Shown piece by piece: positions 51,401 through 60,417 of a stretch of 64,000 nt of DNA. A program made the translations under genes and the position numbers. Below the pieces are notes generated by a model. It was not told the DNA's origin, did not search any database, and worked only from the letters and a program-made list of their open reading frames with translations. Location of the stretch: positions 1-64,000 of the forward strand of contig JALKBU010000016.1 of the NCBI GenBank assembly GCA_023091735.1, given 5' to 3'. Origin of the DNA: Trichomonas tenax (lineage: Eukaryota; Parabasalia; Trichomonadida; Trichomonadidae). Each line of letters starts with the position of its first letter. The stretch's first letter is position 1.

Positions 51401-52346
51401 CGTCTGATCGGACGTTCGTTGATGTCAAATCGAGCAATACTTGCTTGTATTCCTTTAATAAGTCCGCAATTTCGTTAATTTGAACATAGTTTGATAAATG
51501 TGAAATTCGATGAATTAAAGAGATTGCTTTCGATGCTTTGTCAGAGGTAACTAAATGGGTGCTGTTGATTGCAAGCAAAGCGTAATAAAGTGTCGAGCGA
51601 AGTAATTTGCAATTTTCTTGATAAGTGAATTGCGATTTGTGAATGTTTTTGACTTCAATCAATGATTCATCGTATGAATTTATTAACTCGAGAAGCTCAA
51701 AGCTTATGCAAATTTGTTCAACGCGTTTTTTGAGTTCTTTGATACTTTTAATGATTGAATAATCGATTTCGCCGGACTGAAGCAAACCTTCGAAGTTTTC
51801 GACGGCCTTAAGTAAAATTTTCGCTTGTTCGCAATTTGTTGGTGAATTTGATAAAACTGAATTTAATGTTTGAAATATTTCTTGAATTTCATCCGATGCT
51901 TTCGTAACTGATTGTTCTAGAGCCATCAGTGGCAAAGAAATGTCAAAATTCGAAGGAACAACGAATAATCTCGCTAACGAGGAAAAAACGATCCAAAACT
52001 GGTTAAAATTCTGCTGCTTTGGTATATAATCAATAAAAGAACTCGTCAATGTCGAAGAATGCAACGGAGAGAAAGAATAAAGCAACTTTTTCCTCAATAA
52101 AAAGTCAAAGTTTGGAGATTCTAGCAATTTAAGGAAAGAATTCACCACTTGGAGGGGATTTATGTACTTCCTCTGCTTCTCTATGGACTCATTCATCAAG
52201 TTTTCCCTAAATTTGATCGAATTGATCGAAATAGAAGAAGCGAGGTTGAATTCTTCGAGTTTGTTGAAATCGAAGTCGATTTCTGGGAAATTTGATTGAA
52301 TTTCTTCAACATCAGAATTCTGTGCTGAAGAATCTCCAGAATCCAT
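48444..52346 (-). CDS. Large helical protein with C-terminal coiled coil, 1300 residues
   Basis: An acidic start (D-S-G-D-S-S, D-V-E-E-I) is followed by about 950 residues of helical-bundle sequence without repeats obvious by eye. A coiled coil occupies roughly 1010-1200 (A-A-L-E-E-S-E-K-M-E, later L-E-E-E-L-E-R-C-Q-T-E-L), and the tail is acidic (E-F-E-G-E-A-E-E-E-E). There is no membrane segment and no recognised catalytic motif. The helical body recalls focal-adhesion or actin-linked scaffold proteins in general feel only, so I give it no name. The uninterrupted 3.9 kb frame and regular codon use make it a real gene. It is convergent with the SNARE gene, 174 bp apart. Confidence 0.75.
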   Translation of the reverse strand: MDSGDSSAQNSDVEEIQSNFPEIDFDFNKLEEFNLASSISINSIKFRENLMNESIEKQRKYINPLQVVNSFLKLLESPNFDFLLRKKLLYSFSPLHSSTLTSSFIDYIPKQQNFNQFWIVFSSLARLFVVPSNFDISLPLMALEQSVTKASDEIQEIFQTLNSVLSNSPTNCEQAKILLKAVENFEGLLQSGEIDYSIIKSIKELKKRVEQICISFELLELINSYDESLIEVKNIHKSQFTYQENCKLLRSTLYYALLAINSTHLVTSDKASKAISLIHRISHLSNYVQINEIADLLKEYKQVLLDLTSTNVRSDDTQFQIIDNYISQQHPSIHPYIKEYEAFKDSRMEYLKGNKNIFNVHHSFEKFLSLILKENIDPIITSVLDSIHNLWGQLALEQQIIDDATILINFATTYPNKKIVMIEAVQDVIDSITEMIDEDLFNNGVVDFFSRIRLMFLVFKALYNASASHLASTADNFFHYFPDIFAVKDILKPPKRVQADPILSKIANLGTIDFKAEVLKEIFNEISYSISLPLSSKLDTVARFISKTRQFYSAFIPDGGVSPDKYDFIISPTDDTPRFVRLIENILPLLAFNPTSSLPLAEKAFALVLAAIYHPYAARNVAEVTYNGILKNLSFRVPDLSFRFATAICSSLRKLSTQGKVTLSIEEIDAFEHAYLDVIVLDDNASPAKLARTLKKVIEKAPTPSMYDGLMTFSQSLLLFDGVSKSMSDVASMLGIDDKISPNLVPLTVVGTIAQTIALMVQQLTGNPIFQDMHVWPFTSNQTNLIIFREVDDGKCFQIFADFIRENKDKVPTIPPRVLLDASKSMAQVCSVYAKSYVVNPNLTQQVSTMMTDIQKMAIEAERTGDIASFTTDAFAEQFTLLSILDKKSVNFAVVTAMTDIKNFRSMILEYYAFSTLPDTFMIMWRAMSKLPAIFKPQSIDEKVEFTTKPNSADDDKDDLPPFKEGLNRLKAALEESEKMEAAKEDFEFLDKALSQVSTRADPEEIKYHQARIQARLNASKTRIETQIAAVNSEIQRIQSSAQSLTKREVLAIHANADEVEKKIGQLEEELERCQTELSNETGAVSELAEECRSMKGELARAHAQKNDFQQSLLDDNKTTKGDFGTKNQSILEYTRLISAQNLKLRTAIKRARLAKRVPALQATLSSETHDTTDLEKTVEELKNEVAEIEASLNKVDDEYIQEQSGVKKVIPPPEVSEFMAMTEKLRAGNTDEVQPLMFLTVLDFVEKYAFEISQSRRDMFAFLSGGDKSANGDSPSIQSEMDYEFEGEAEEEENPQPNQ

Positions 52347-53225
52347 TTTAATGGACGATTATTTTCCCTTCAATTTTCAATTTTACATTTTTCTTGTGTT
52401 TTAACTTTATACATTGGAAATGTGAAAGTTTGGATATTGGATATAATTAAGCTATAAATTTCTGGATCTAATGGGCTATTTTATTATGAATTTCATGAAA
52501 TTTTCATTTTCATTATGAAAATGAAAAATAGATATTTGGATATTGGAAATCGTTATTGTATCATTTACTGGATACAGTTGACTATTTTAGTATGCATTTC
52601 GTGACATTTTCTTTATTCGTTTGCATTTTCATGTTGTTTTTGAAATGAGGAACTTTTAAATTGCAAAATCATTAAGCAATAAGTTGCTGGGGTATAATCA
52701 GCTGTTTATTCACAAATTTCAACGTTTTGTCCTTTTCTTTAGATATTTTCATTCCATACTAAAAATTTGGATATTGTAGATCATTATACAATACTATACA
52801 TGATATAATGAAATGATTTGAATTGTAATTCATAAAATTTATTTGATTAAAGATTAATCTTGAGATCTTCATGATTTATCGAACAATAATTAAAAAAATA
52901 TCACTACAATATCAATGTATGAATTATGGATTGGTTCTTGTTAACCAGAATTGGTTGATAATATATTTTTTCAAGGTCAAATCCGAAAATTGCTTTGATC
53001 CCCTCATTTGATACAAACCAAAGAAAGCTGCAGAAATGGTTACATGCATCCTTATTTATAGATTCAAAGAGTAAAATCCATTAAACGAATAGAAGAACCA
53101 AATATTTTTTGAAAAATTACGCCGTAATTCATTTTTTTGCACTTTCTGACAACTTTTCTAATCTTAATTCTGACCGATAATAGATACAAAAAAAGAGATA
53201 TTTTTTTCAAGAGATGTGACAGATC
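52347..53225. other. Intergenic with degenerate ~105 bp tandem repeats
   Basis: TTTGGATATTGGA or TTTGGATATTGTAGA occurs near 52430, 52533 and 52766. After the first two copies a similar order follows (CTGGAT, then CTATTTTATTATG or CTATTTTAGTATG, then ATTTC-TGA-ATTTTC). No gene is seen. Confidence 0.45.
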
Positions 53226-53693
53226 ATTAGATGCAGATTCACACACGAAGAAGATGCAAAACTGAAGAGTATCATTCACGAATTCATTAAATCAAACACC
53301 GAAATAAAGTGTGATTATGTGACATTTAAGATGCAGAACAAAAACATCAGACAATGCAGAGACAGATGATACAACTATCTAAAGGATGGCCTGAACACAT
53401 CCCTATTCACTCCAGAAGAGAATTACTTGTTGTTATGCAAAGTTGAAGAGATCGGAAATCATTGGAGAAAAATTGCAAAATTCTTCGACAAGAGAACAGA
53501 CAATGGCGTGAAGTCTCAGTATAAAAGTTAATGAGGAGGAATGCTACGAAAGAAAATGTGAGATGTCTCTTTGAAAAAAGTGCATCACAAGAAACGATCA
53601 TTATTTTGTTTCAGTTTATTTGAAGATGAATTTATGCAATTTGAGTCCAGGTATGATGATAATAATGTAAACCAATCATATGTGGAGGAATAA
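53226..53693 (+). pseudogene. Myb gene remnant
   Basis: Plus-strand sequence reads F-T-H-E-E-D-A-K-L-K-S-I-I, N-I-R-Q-C-R-D-R, stop, Y-N-Y-L-K-D-G-L, then a second repeat F-T-P-E-E-N-Y-L-L-L...N-H-W-R-K-I-A-K-F-F, ending with stops at 53529-53534. The TGA stands exactly where a Myb repeat has Trp or Arg (R-D-R-W-Y-N-Y-L). An acidic tail (S-L-F-E-D-E-F-M-Q-F-E) continues in another frame to a TAA at 53691-53693. It is a dead relative of the Myb at 46282. Confidence 0.7.
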
Positions 53694-54167
53694 ATCAGTT
53701 CTATCTTTTATAAATATCAATAATTTTTCAATTTAAAACAACTTGGTTACAAATTGTTTATCATTCATGAATTAATTCAAAATACATCAGCATATTAATA
53801 TCTGCCTAATTGTATAGGATATCATTGCATTTAATTCATTGACATTCAAAATTTATTAAAATAGTTCAATTTATAGATAGATCACATTGAAATACCTCAG
53901 AAAAATTTGAATTAATAAGCGAATACTGATTTTCGAATATGTATTTCATATAAAATGTCAATAAATATTATATTTCATCAAAAACTTCAAAATTCACTTA
54001 GATGCAATATAGTAGTTGAGTATAATCATGTTCCAAATTCACAGCACCTCAAATAAATACTTTTTAAAAAATTGATTTTATTTGTCATAAAACATTCGAA
54101 ATTTACCAGAGGTATATGTGAAAAAGTGGATCTATAGCTACAGATTGTTTAAAAACATAATATTTTA
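53694..54167. other. Intergenic, nothing recognised
   Basis: About 475 bp of AT-rich DNA between the Myb remnant and the acidic repeat protein. Confidence 0.45.
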
Positions 54168-56864
54168 TTATTTTACAAAATGATTAAACTCTATATCGTG
54201 TGTAAGATCAAAACAAGGATAGAAACAGTTTTTGTGATTAACGAGTAACTTATTATCGATAAAGCAAGGAACAACTTTGAATTTCATTTCATTAAGAAGC
54301 AGCAGCACATATTTTCCATCAATTCTGCACCATCTAAGTTTTGTGTCTAAATCGTAAATTCTTTTATCGAGCAAAGACTTGATTTTTGTTTGATATATAA
54401 CATTTTCATCTGCTGAATATAAATAAACATAATTTCGCATCAAAGGAGTGAGAGAAATGTTTGAAGAACCTGCCATAGCTTCAATTTGATCCAATGAAAC
54501 AACTCTTATTGTGAGTTCATCAATAGCATTGATAGTCTCTGTTGATGGATATCCGAGATCATCTTCTTTGTAAATCGTCAAAAATCCATCAATGCATTCC
54601 ATTTGAAGTATTTCATAATTAAATTGGTACAAAGCTTCAGTTCTCATCATAGAAACTGAATGATAATAGTACAAAGCATTTTCTGACAATAAATAGACTG
54701 ATTGATACCATGGCTCGAAGAAATCAACATTATCAGAGATCAACAAATATCCGTTTTCAGTAACATGAATAAGATTCGAATCACATAAAACAAAAAATCC
54801 TTCTGTGTCTTTTGTATTCGCAATGCGTTCTATTTCTGCGTTAAATGCTGGGTTATCTTCTCTATTTATCTGGAACTCTGGCTCATTCTCTTCATTGTTT
54901 TCATCATACAAATAAATGCTTTCTGCTGTGACAATTGCAATTTGGAAAGAATTTTTGTTCATGATTGAGTGAATAATAAAAGCATCTTCAACATAATATT
55001 CGTCGAAATCCCAAACAAGCTCTAATGAAATTGATTTATTTCCTGCCATTCTATTGACTGATAATTGACCATCTGCTAAAATCAAGAAAAGATCCGAAGA
55101 ATCTTTTGTAATGAATTTTGTTTTCTTAAATAATCCTGCTGTGAGCTTTATTTCTTTTCCAACTGTGTAATTATCAAATGGCTTAGTTGCTAGTGGCTCT
55201 TGATATAATGGACATTCTTCTTCTTCGTTATCTTGAATGATTTTTTCTGCTATCATTTCTTCTTCTTGGTTTAATTGATTATAATCTTCTTCTTCATTAG
55301 TTTTCACATATTGCTGTTCTCTGTTAATCTGAATGCATTCTTCTTCATTGGCACGAATTGCTTCATCTTCGTTGACTTGCATATTTTCTTCTTCAATATC
55401 CTTCTCAACTTCGATGTTTTGAATATTTTCTTGTTCAATTCCATTATCTTGCATTCTTTCTTCTTCGTTGGCGACTTCATTATATTCTTCTTCTTCGTTG
55501 AATTGAATCTTTCCCTCTTTTTCTCCGATTTGAAAGAGATCTTCAAAGCTTCGAATCCATTCTTTATCTTTTTCAATATTTTCAACATCTTCTTTTTGAA
55601 TCAATTCTTCTTCTAACTGCACATTTTCAATATTTTCATTTTGAACATCTTCAACTTCTTTTTCATCTTGAGTATGTTGAGTATTTTCAATTTCTTCTTC
55701 TTTAATAGTTTTCTCTTCTTCTTTATGAGTAATTTCTTCATTAGTTTCTTGAATATTTTCCTCTTCGCATTCTTCAATTAATTTTTCATCATTTTCAGCC
55801 ATATATGAAGTTTTTGCTTTAACAACATCAGAAACTTCCTCTTGCTGCGAAACTGGCAACTCAGTACTCTCTTCTTTTTGCTTGATTTCATCTCTTTGTT
55901 GAATGTAATTAGAAAACGTATCTGAAATAAAACGAAGCTGATCTATCGATATTTCTTCATCTGAAGATATTCCAAAACTATCAACAGCACTATTTCTTTG
56001 TTCTTCTGCAACAATTTGAGCTTCCTTTTGATTTTGTGATTTTCCTAAAAAATTCATAATTGAGGAATCTTCAAATTGAAAATTTTCAAGTGGAACCTCT
56101 TCATCTGAAGATAATATCATACTTAAAATTTGTTCTTGAGTTGGTTTTAGTTTGTTTTCAGTAATTTCAGGTTTGACTCCTTTAATTGGTGGTTTTGGTA
56201 GTATATTAACATTAGCAGCCATATTCATTAGTGAAGAGTCATCGAATTGAAAGTTTTTGAGCGAAATTTCTTCATCTGATGTTGAAATTTGAACAATCTG
56301 ATCACTGTTATCTGATATCAGTTCATCCTGAATAACTATAATCGATTCGTTGTTATTTCTTGGCTGTTCTTGTTGAGAATTTAGATTATTGATTTTATTT
56401 TGATCATTAAATGACGACATGAGTACATCACTGTCGAACCTAAAGTTTCCCATCGGAATTTCTTCATCGGATGAATATATATGTAAATCTGTTAAATTTG
56501 TTTGATTTTGATTTGTAAGAGATTTGTTTATATTGGAAGAAGTTTCATCTTTCGTAATCACGAGTTTATCCAGTTTTGATGGTTGGATTGAAATAGAAAT
56601 CGGCTGAATTGGAGAATTATTCACTAAATTTACATTTTCAGCATTGTTTGGCGTTTTATCAAACAACCCATGCCCAGATCTCTTCGGTTTGTCTATCTGA
56701 AATCGAGGAGTTTGTGTTATTTGAGGAGAATTGTTTTCAATTTCAGGTTGTTCGGTTTTTAATATAAAACCGAACAAAGCGTTGGGATCGAACTGTCCCC
56801 TCTTCTCTATTTTATGTGATGAATTAGAAGCATTTTGTTGGTTTGCTCCTAATTTATCAGACAT
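54168..56864 (-). CDS. Acidic protein with four SDEE repeats and a propeller-like C-terminal domain
   Basis: 898 residues in three parts. Residues 1-350 are Asn/Ser/Gln-rich and carry four copies of a ~22-residue motif (at about 130-152, 195-216, 251-273 and 299-321) with consensus S-S-D-E-E-[IV]-x-[ILM]-x-[NQ]-[FL]-x-F-[DE]-[DS]-[SD]. Residues 350-570 are very rich in Glu, Asn and Ile, probably disordered or coiled. Residues about 575-898 are folded, beta-rich sequence (D-L-F-L-I-L-A-D-G-Q-L-S-V, I-A-I-V-T-A-E-S-I-Y-L-Y, Y-V-L-L-L-L-N-E-M) resembling a degenerate beta-propeller. The S-D-E-E cores are ideal CK2 sites. I recognise no family. A TTTACAAGTCAA element (56873-56884) lies 9 bp before the ATG. 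Confidence 0.75.
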   Translation of the reverse strand: MSDKLGANQQNASNSSHKIEKRGQFDPNALFGFILKTEQPEIENNSPQITQTPRFQIDKPKRSGHGLFDKTPNNAENVNLVNNSPIQPISISIQPSKLDKLVITKDETSSNINKSLTNQNQTNLTDLHIYSSDEEIPMGNFRFDSDVLMSSFNDQNKINNLNSQQEQPRNNNESIIVIQDELISDNSDQIVQISTSDEEISLKNFQFDDSSLMNMAANVNILPKPPIKGVKPEITENKLKPTQEQILSMILSSDEEVPLENFQFEDSSIMNFLGKSQNQKEAQIVAEEQRNSAVDSFGISSDEEISIDQLRFISDTFSNYIQQRDEIKQKEESTELPVSQQEEVSDVVKAKTSYMAENDEKLIEECEEENIQETNEEITHKEEEKTIKEEEIENTQHTQDEKEVEDVQNENIENVQLEEELIQKEDVENIEKDKEWIRSFEDLFQIGEKEGKIQFNEEEEYNEVANEEERMQDNGIEQENIQNIEVEKDIEEENMQVNEDEAIRANEEECIQINREQQYVKTNEEEDYNQLNQEEEMIAEKIIQDNEEEECPLYQEPLATKPFDNYTVGKEIKLTAGLFKKTKFITKDSSDLFLILADGQLSVNRMAGNKSISLELVWDFDEYYVEDAFIIHSIMNKNSFQIAIVTAESIYLYDENNEENEPEFQINREDNPAFNAEIERIANTKDTEGFFVLCDSNLIHVTENGYLLISDNVDFFEPWYQSVYLLSENALYYYHSVSMMRTEALYQFNYEILQMECIDGFLTIYKEDDLGYPSTETINAIDELTIRVVSLDQIEAMAGSSNISLTPLMRNYVYLYSADENVIYQTKIKSLLDKRIYDLDTKLRWCRIDGKYVLLLLNEMKFKVVPCFIDNKLLVNHKNCFYPCFDLTHDIEFNHFVK
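55902..56477 (-). repeat. Coding region of the four SDEE repeats
   Basis: Four imperfect in-gene repeats spaced by 26-43 residues; the fourth is the most diverged (S-S-D-E-E-I-S-I-D-Q-L-R-F). Confidence 0.75.
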
Positions 56865-57189
56865 GTTTTTTTTTGACTTGTAAAGAATTTATTGACAATT
56901 TACATAACAAAAAAATATCCATTTGGATGTTACCTCTATTTTCATCAAATTAGATGCCCCAGAATATGAAGTCTGCTGATATCAGATTCAAACATTATGA
57001 ATGTTTTCATTGACTAATAACATGATAATGCCACAATTTAATACATCTGACACGTAAAATATCAAATGACAAAAGTTAGCATTTAGATTCTTAAAACAAT
57101 AATGTAAGTTGTGCAATGAGGCTATATGTTAAGCATATCAAGTTCTTACATTGGGCAAACTCAGGTTGCAAACTAATCTTTTTGAAATT
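56865..57189. other. Intergenic with TTTACATGTCA-type elements
   Basis: Contains TTGACTTGTAAA (56873-56884) beside the minus-strand gene and CTGACACGTAAA (57047-57058). No gene is seen. Confidence 0.45.
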
Positions 57190-59006
57190 ATGATGAGCTG
57201 AATTTTTGTCATCTACTATTTTTTTAATTGGTCCAATGGAAAAAGTTTCAGAGTATGATAATACATTTTATCCATTCGGCCAATTCATTTTAGTCACATA
57301 TTGCCTTTTCAATCATATCTATTCCAGTTCACCCTGTGCTGCGATCATATTAGCAAATGATGGCACAAAAACGTTTAAAATAGAACTGTATCAATTTATC
57401 GAGTGCATTAGTATGCTTGCATCAAAGGCGGGTTCTATTTACGCCATTTCTCAAAACATTTCAATTGGAAATATTAGATCAGAAGAAACTGCTGCCTATT
57501 ATGAATTCTTTTATCTCTACTCAACTGTGTTGACAACGATTAATCTATCTGCCCTCACACTGTCAACATTAGATTCAGGGAACTACGCATTTTATTCAAG
57601 GCGATTCCTTTATTCGAATAATAATTTGAGTAAATCACAAACATTTGAACGTACAATTAAGGGCCCTGCAGACGAAGAAAATATTTTCTACAATAATTAC
57701 CTTCAGTTTCGTTATTTTGGATTTCATAAATTCAGAGATTTGGGTACAAAAAGCAACGTTTTCGAGAATTGCTATTTTGAGCAATGTATAATTCAAATAT
57801 TTAAATTCCATTACTTTTCAAACTGTTCAATCGACAAGTGCCAGCTTACTTATTTCTCTGCAAAAGTTCCTGCAAGATGCCAATTTAATTCTGTTAATAA
57901 ATATTTTAAGACACCAGGATTTGAGTTTATTTACACATAAAAATTGAATGAACTTGAAATTGATATACCCAATGAAATTCTTCCAAAGTCCATTAACTAT
58001 TCTTCGCAAAGAATTGAAACTAACAAGTTTTTTAACGAATATAATTCAAATGCAATATTTACAAAGTGCGAATTTATACAAATTCAACATCGTCCAATGA
58101 GTCATGTCTATGTTATAGGCATTACCATTTCTATATCTGAATGCGCATTCCATGAGTGCGTTTGCGATACTATGGAAGGATGCATTCATGCAGCTAATAG
58201 ATACAATAACATTGATGTGGATAAAAATTTCACAAGAATTTGTGCAGTCTCTTGTATTGGTCTTATGGATTCTTTTATAAGCTGCTTTGGATTCTGTGAA
58301 ATCAATGAATCTTGCATAAACTATTGCTCGAAGTCTCGCCATTCTATAGATTATCATATTCTTACTCTTTATTCTTCACACATACCTTATTCGGCGAATT
58401 TATCAAATTCTATGTGTGCCAATTCAATATTCAAAATGAATACATATTCAAACGATTTATCAATATCATTTTGTAACTTCGAAAATGTTCAATGTTACTA
58501 TTCTCTTATATATGCCGAGACCACCAGCGATTCGAACTTACAATTTCATCATTCATTAATGCTAACACATTAATAAAGTTTGATTGGGAATCAGGTTAGC
58601 AGAACCTGATTCGCAATCGAATCCAGTTTGTGAGTTTATTATATTTCCTGAAGGCTATGAGAGTATTTTCATTGATGCGTACAAAGCAATAAACTGCATA
58701 TTGATCAATATAACAATGCCTACAGCAGATTTTATAGAATTCTTCATTAATTGCACAATCACAAATGATACAAATACACAAACATATTCGCTCAATGCAT
58801 ATTATTGCAGCGTTTTCGTTCCAGATCCTGTTCCATTCCATCTAACAAAACAGCAAATTATTATAATAACTTTTGCATCAATCTCAATGCTAATTCTCGT
58901 TTTTATATCTATAGTACTGATTTGTATTGCTAAATGCAGAAGGGATCAAATACAAATCATAAAGCGAATTGAGCTTGAAAGCAGTATTATTCAAGACTTT
59001 GGTTAA
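57190..59006 (+). pseudogene. Surface-protein pseudogene with C-terminal membrane anchor
   Basis: Three main frames make one protein: 57206-57940, 57944-58573 and 58584-59006. The first two are in the same frame, separated by a TAA at 57938-57940. A frameshift near 58570 leads to the third, which ends with a hydrophobic segment (I-I-I-I-T-F-A-S-I-S-M-L-I-L-V-F) and a short basic tail (C-R-R-D-Q-I-Q-I-I-K-R). A signal-peptide-like start (F-V-I-Y-Y-F-F near 57205) lies in another frame. The body has repeated short strand units (C-x-F-x-x-C, N-C-x-F, S-N-C-S-I) as in right-handed beta-helix surface proteins of trichomonads. At least three lesions make it non-functional. Confidence 0.7.
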
Positions 59007-59276
59007 ATTGTTATGTTGAAATCTAGAAACTTTTCGCACATGATAGCCAATTCTAACGTCAACAACGATATTTATATTATTTGGAACCTAATCTTTATAT
59101 TGAAATCTGCTAAATGGCAAAAAATATTTTTTGACAAATATCAAATTTTGTAAAAATTTTGATAAGTTTATTAAAGATTTTTGACATCGTCAAAAAAATA
59201 TTTTCTAAATCCGACAAAGGGTAAAAATCCCGAATAATTTTTGACAAAGGGCAATTTTATTTATATTTTACAATTA

Positions 59277-60317
59277 ATGCAATTCTTTCAGTGGGCAGAT
59301 AAAACGCTGTCTCAAAACAAAGTTATTCCTTTTCCAGAGGAGGGTTTAGCGTATTTGGAGCGAGAACCGCCGCAGGATCCCGTTTTAAATCAATTTCATG
59401 AAAAACTCGTTCAATTTATCAAACAGTTAATTCCAAACAAAGGTGATGTCATCATTCGCCAGCACATCGTCGATCAAATATGTACGCAAATACGTTCGTC
59501 GATTCAAGTTCCGCCGAAGGAAAATTTAATCGTTTTGCCGTGCGGCAGCTGCATGAGTGGTACATTCCTTCCTAACGCAGATATCGATTTCGCGATCTTC
59601 TTTTACCCATCTCCATGCAATCCTGTTAATATTATGCAGCAGCTCGAGGAAGCATTAACGGACTTTGCCATTGAAGAGTTCAATCCACTCCCTCAAGCTA
59701 AAGTCCCTGTTCTCAAATTTAATACACAGCCTGGTATTTCAATCGATATTTCTTTCGATGAGCTCCACGGGCCTTTGTGTGTCCCGACTGTCAGGGAAAT
59801 ATTCAAAACGATACCGTGTATTCTCCCAGCGCAGATATTTTTGAAAGCAATGCTGCGGAAAAATAAGCTAGATCAACCGTTTCTTGGTGGAATCAGTTCT
59901 TACACACTTCAACTCATGATATTAGCCTACGTGCAGTACGTTGGAGAGCCTGCAAACATAACAGAGTTAATTGTCGGATTTTGCAATTTCTATGGAAATA
60001 TATTTAACTATACACTGACAGGAATAGATGTTAGTGAGGGTGGAAGGTTCTTCTCGCGCACAAAAGAGAACAAATTATCACCAGACACACCTACAGCGAT
60101 GTATATTCAAGATCCGCTTAATAATAAGAATGTTTTAGGTCATAATGCATTCAAAATGAATGAAATTCGCGAAGTGTTGAGAATTGCTCACCAACAGATC
60201 ATCTCTGGCAACGGAGAAGAGCTAATTAATACAATGTTAGGCGAAATTATCGAAATACACTCTATTCACGATGCAATCAAGGATTATGCTTCAATCCAGA
60301 AGATAGATATTGAATAA
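59277..60317 (+). CDS. Non-canonical poly(A) polymerase / Trf4-type nucleotidyltransferase
   Basis: 346 residues from the ATG at 59277 (an upstream TTG extends the frame). The catalytic signature is complete: G-S followed by S-G-T-F-L-P-N-A-D-I-D (90-104), with Asp102 and Asp104, and the third carboxylate Asp157 in S-I-D-I-S. The central domain carries G-G-I-S-S-Y-T-L-Q-L-M (204-214), the nucleotide-recognition region of Trf4/PAPD5 enzymes, and the N-terminus (F-F-Q-W-A-D-K-T-L) fits as well. In other eukaryotes these enzymes add short A tails to aberrant RNAs in the nuclear TRAMP complex for exosome decay. It is shorter than yeast Trf4 and lacks its long tails. Confidence 0.9.
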   Translation: MQFFQWADKTLSQNKVIPFPEEGLAYLEREPPQDPVLNQFHEKLVQFIKQLIPNKGDVIIRQHIVDQICTQIRSSIQVPPKENLIVLPCGSCMSGTFLPNADIDFAIFFYPSPCNPVNIMQQLEEALTDFAIEEFNPLPQAKVPVLKFNTQPGISIDISFDELHGPLCVPTVREIFKTIPCILPAQIFLKAMLRKNKLDQPFLGGISSYTLQLMILAYVQYVGEPANITELIVGFCNFYGNIFNYTLTGIDVSEGGRFFSRTKENKLSPDTPTAMYIQDPLNNKNVLGHNAFKMNEIREVLRIAHQQIISGNGEELINTMLGEIIEIHSIHDAIKDYASIQKIDIE

Positions 60318-60417
60318 ACCTCTATATTATGTTTTTTATGAAAATAACACAATACAAAACAAAAATTTATTAAATTAACAAAAAAAAATAATTAAACACG
60401 TTATTGCGCAACTTGTT

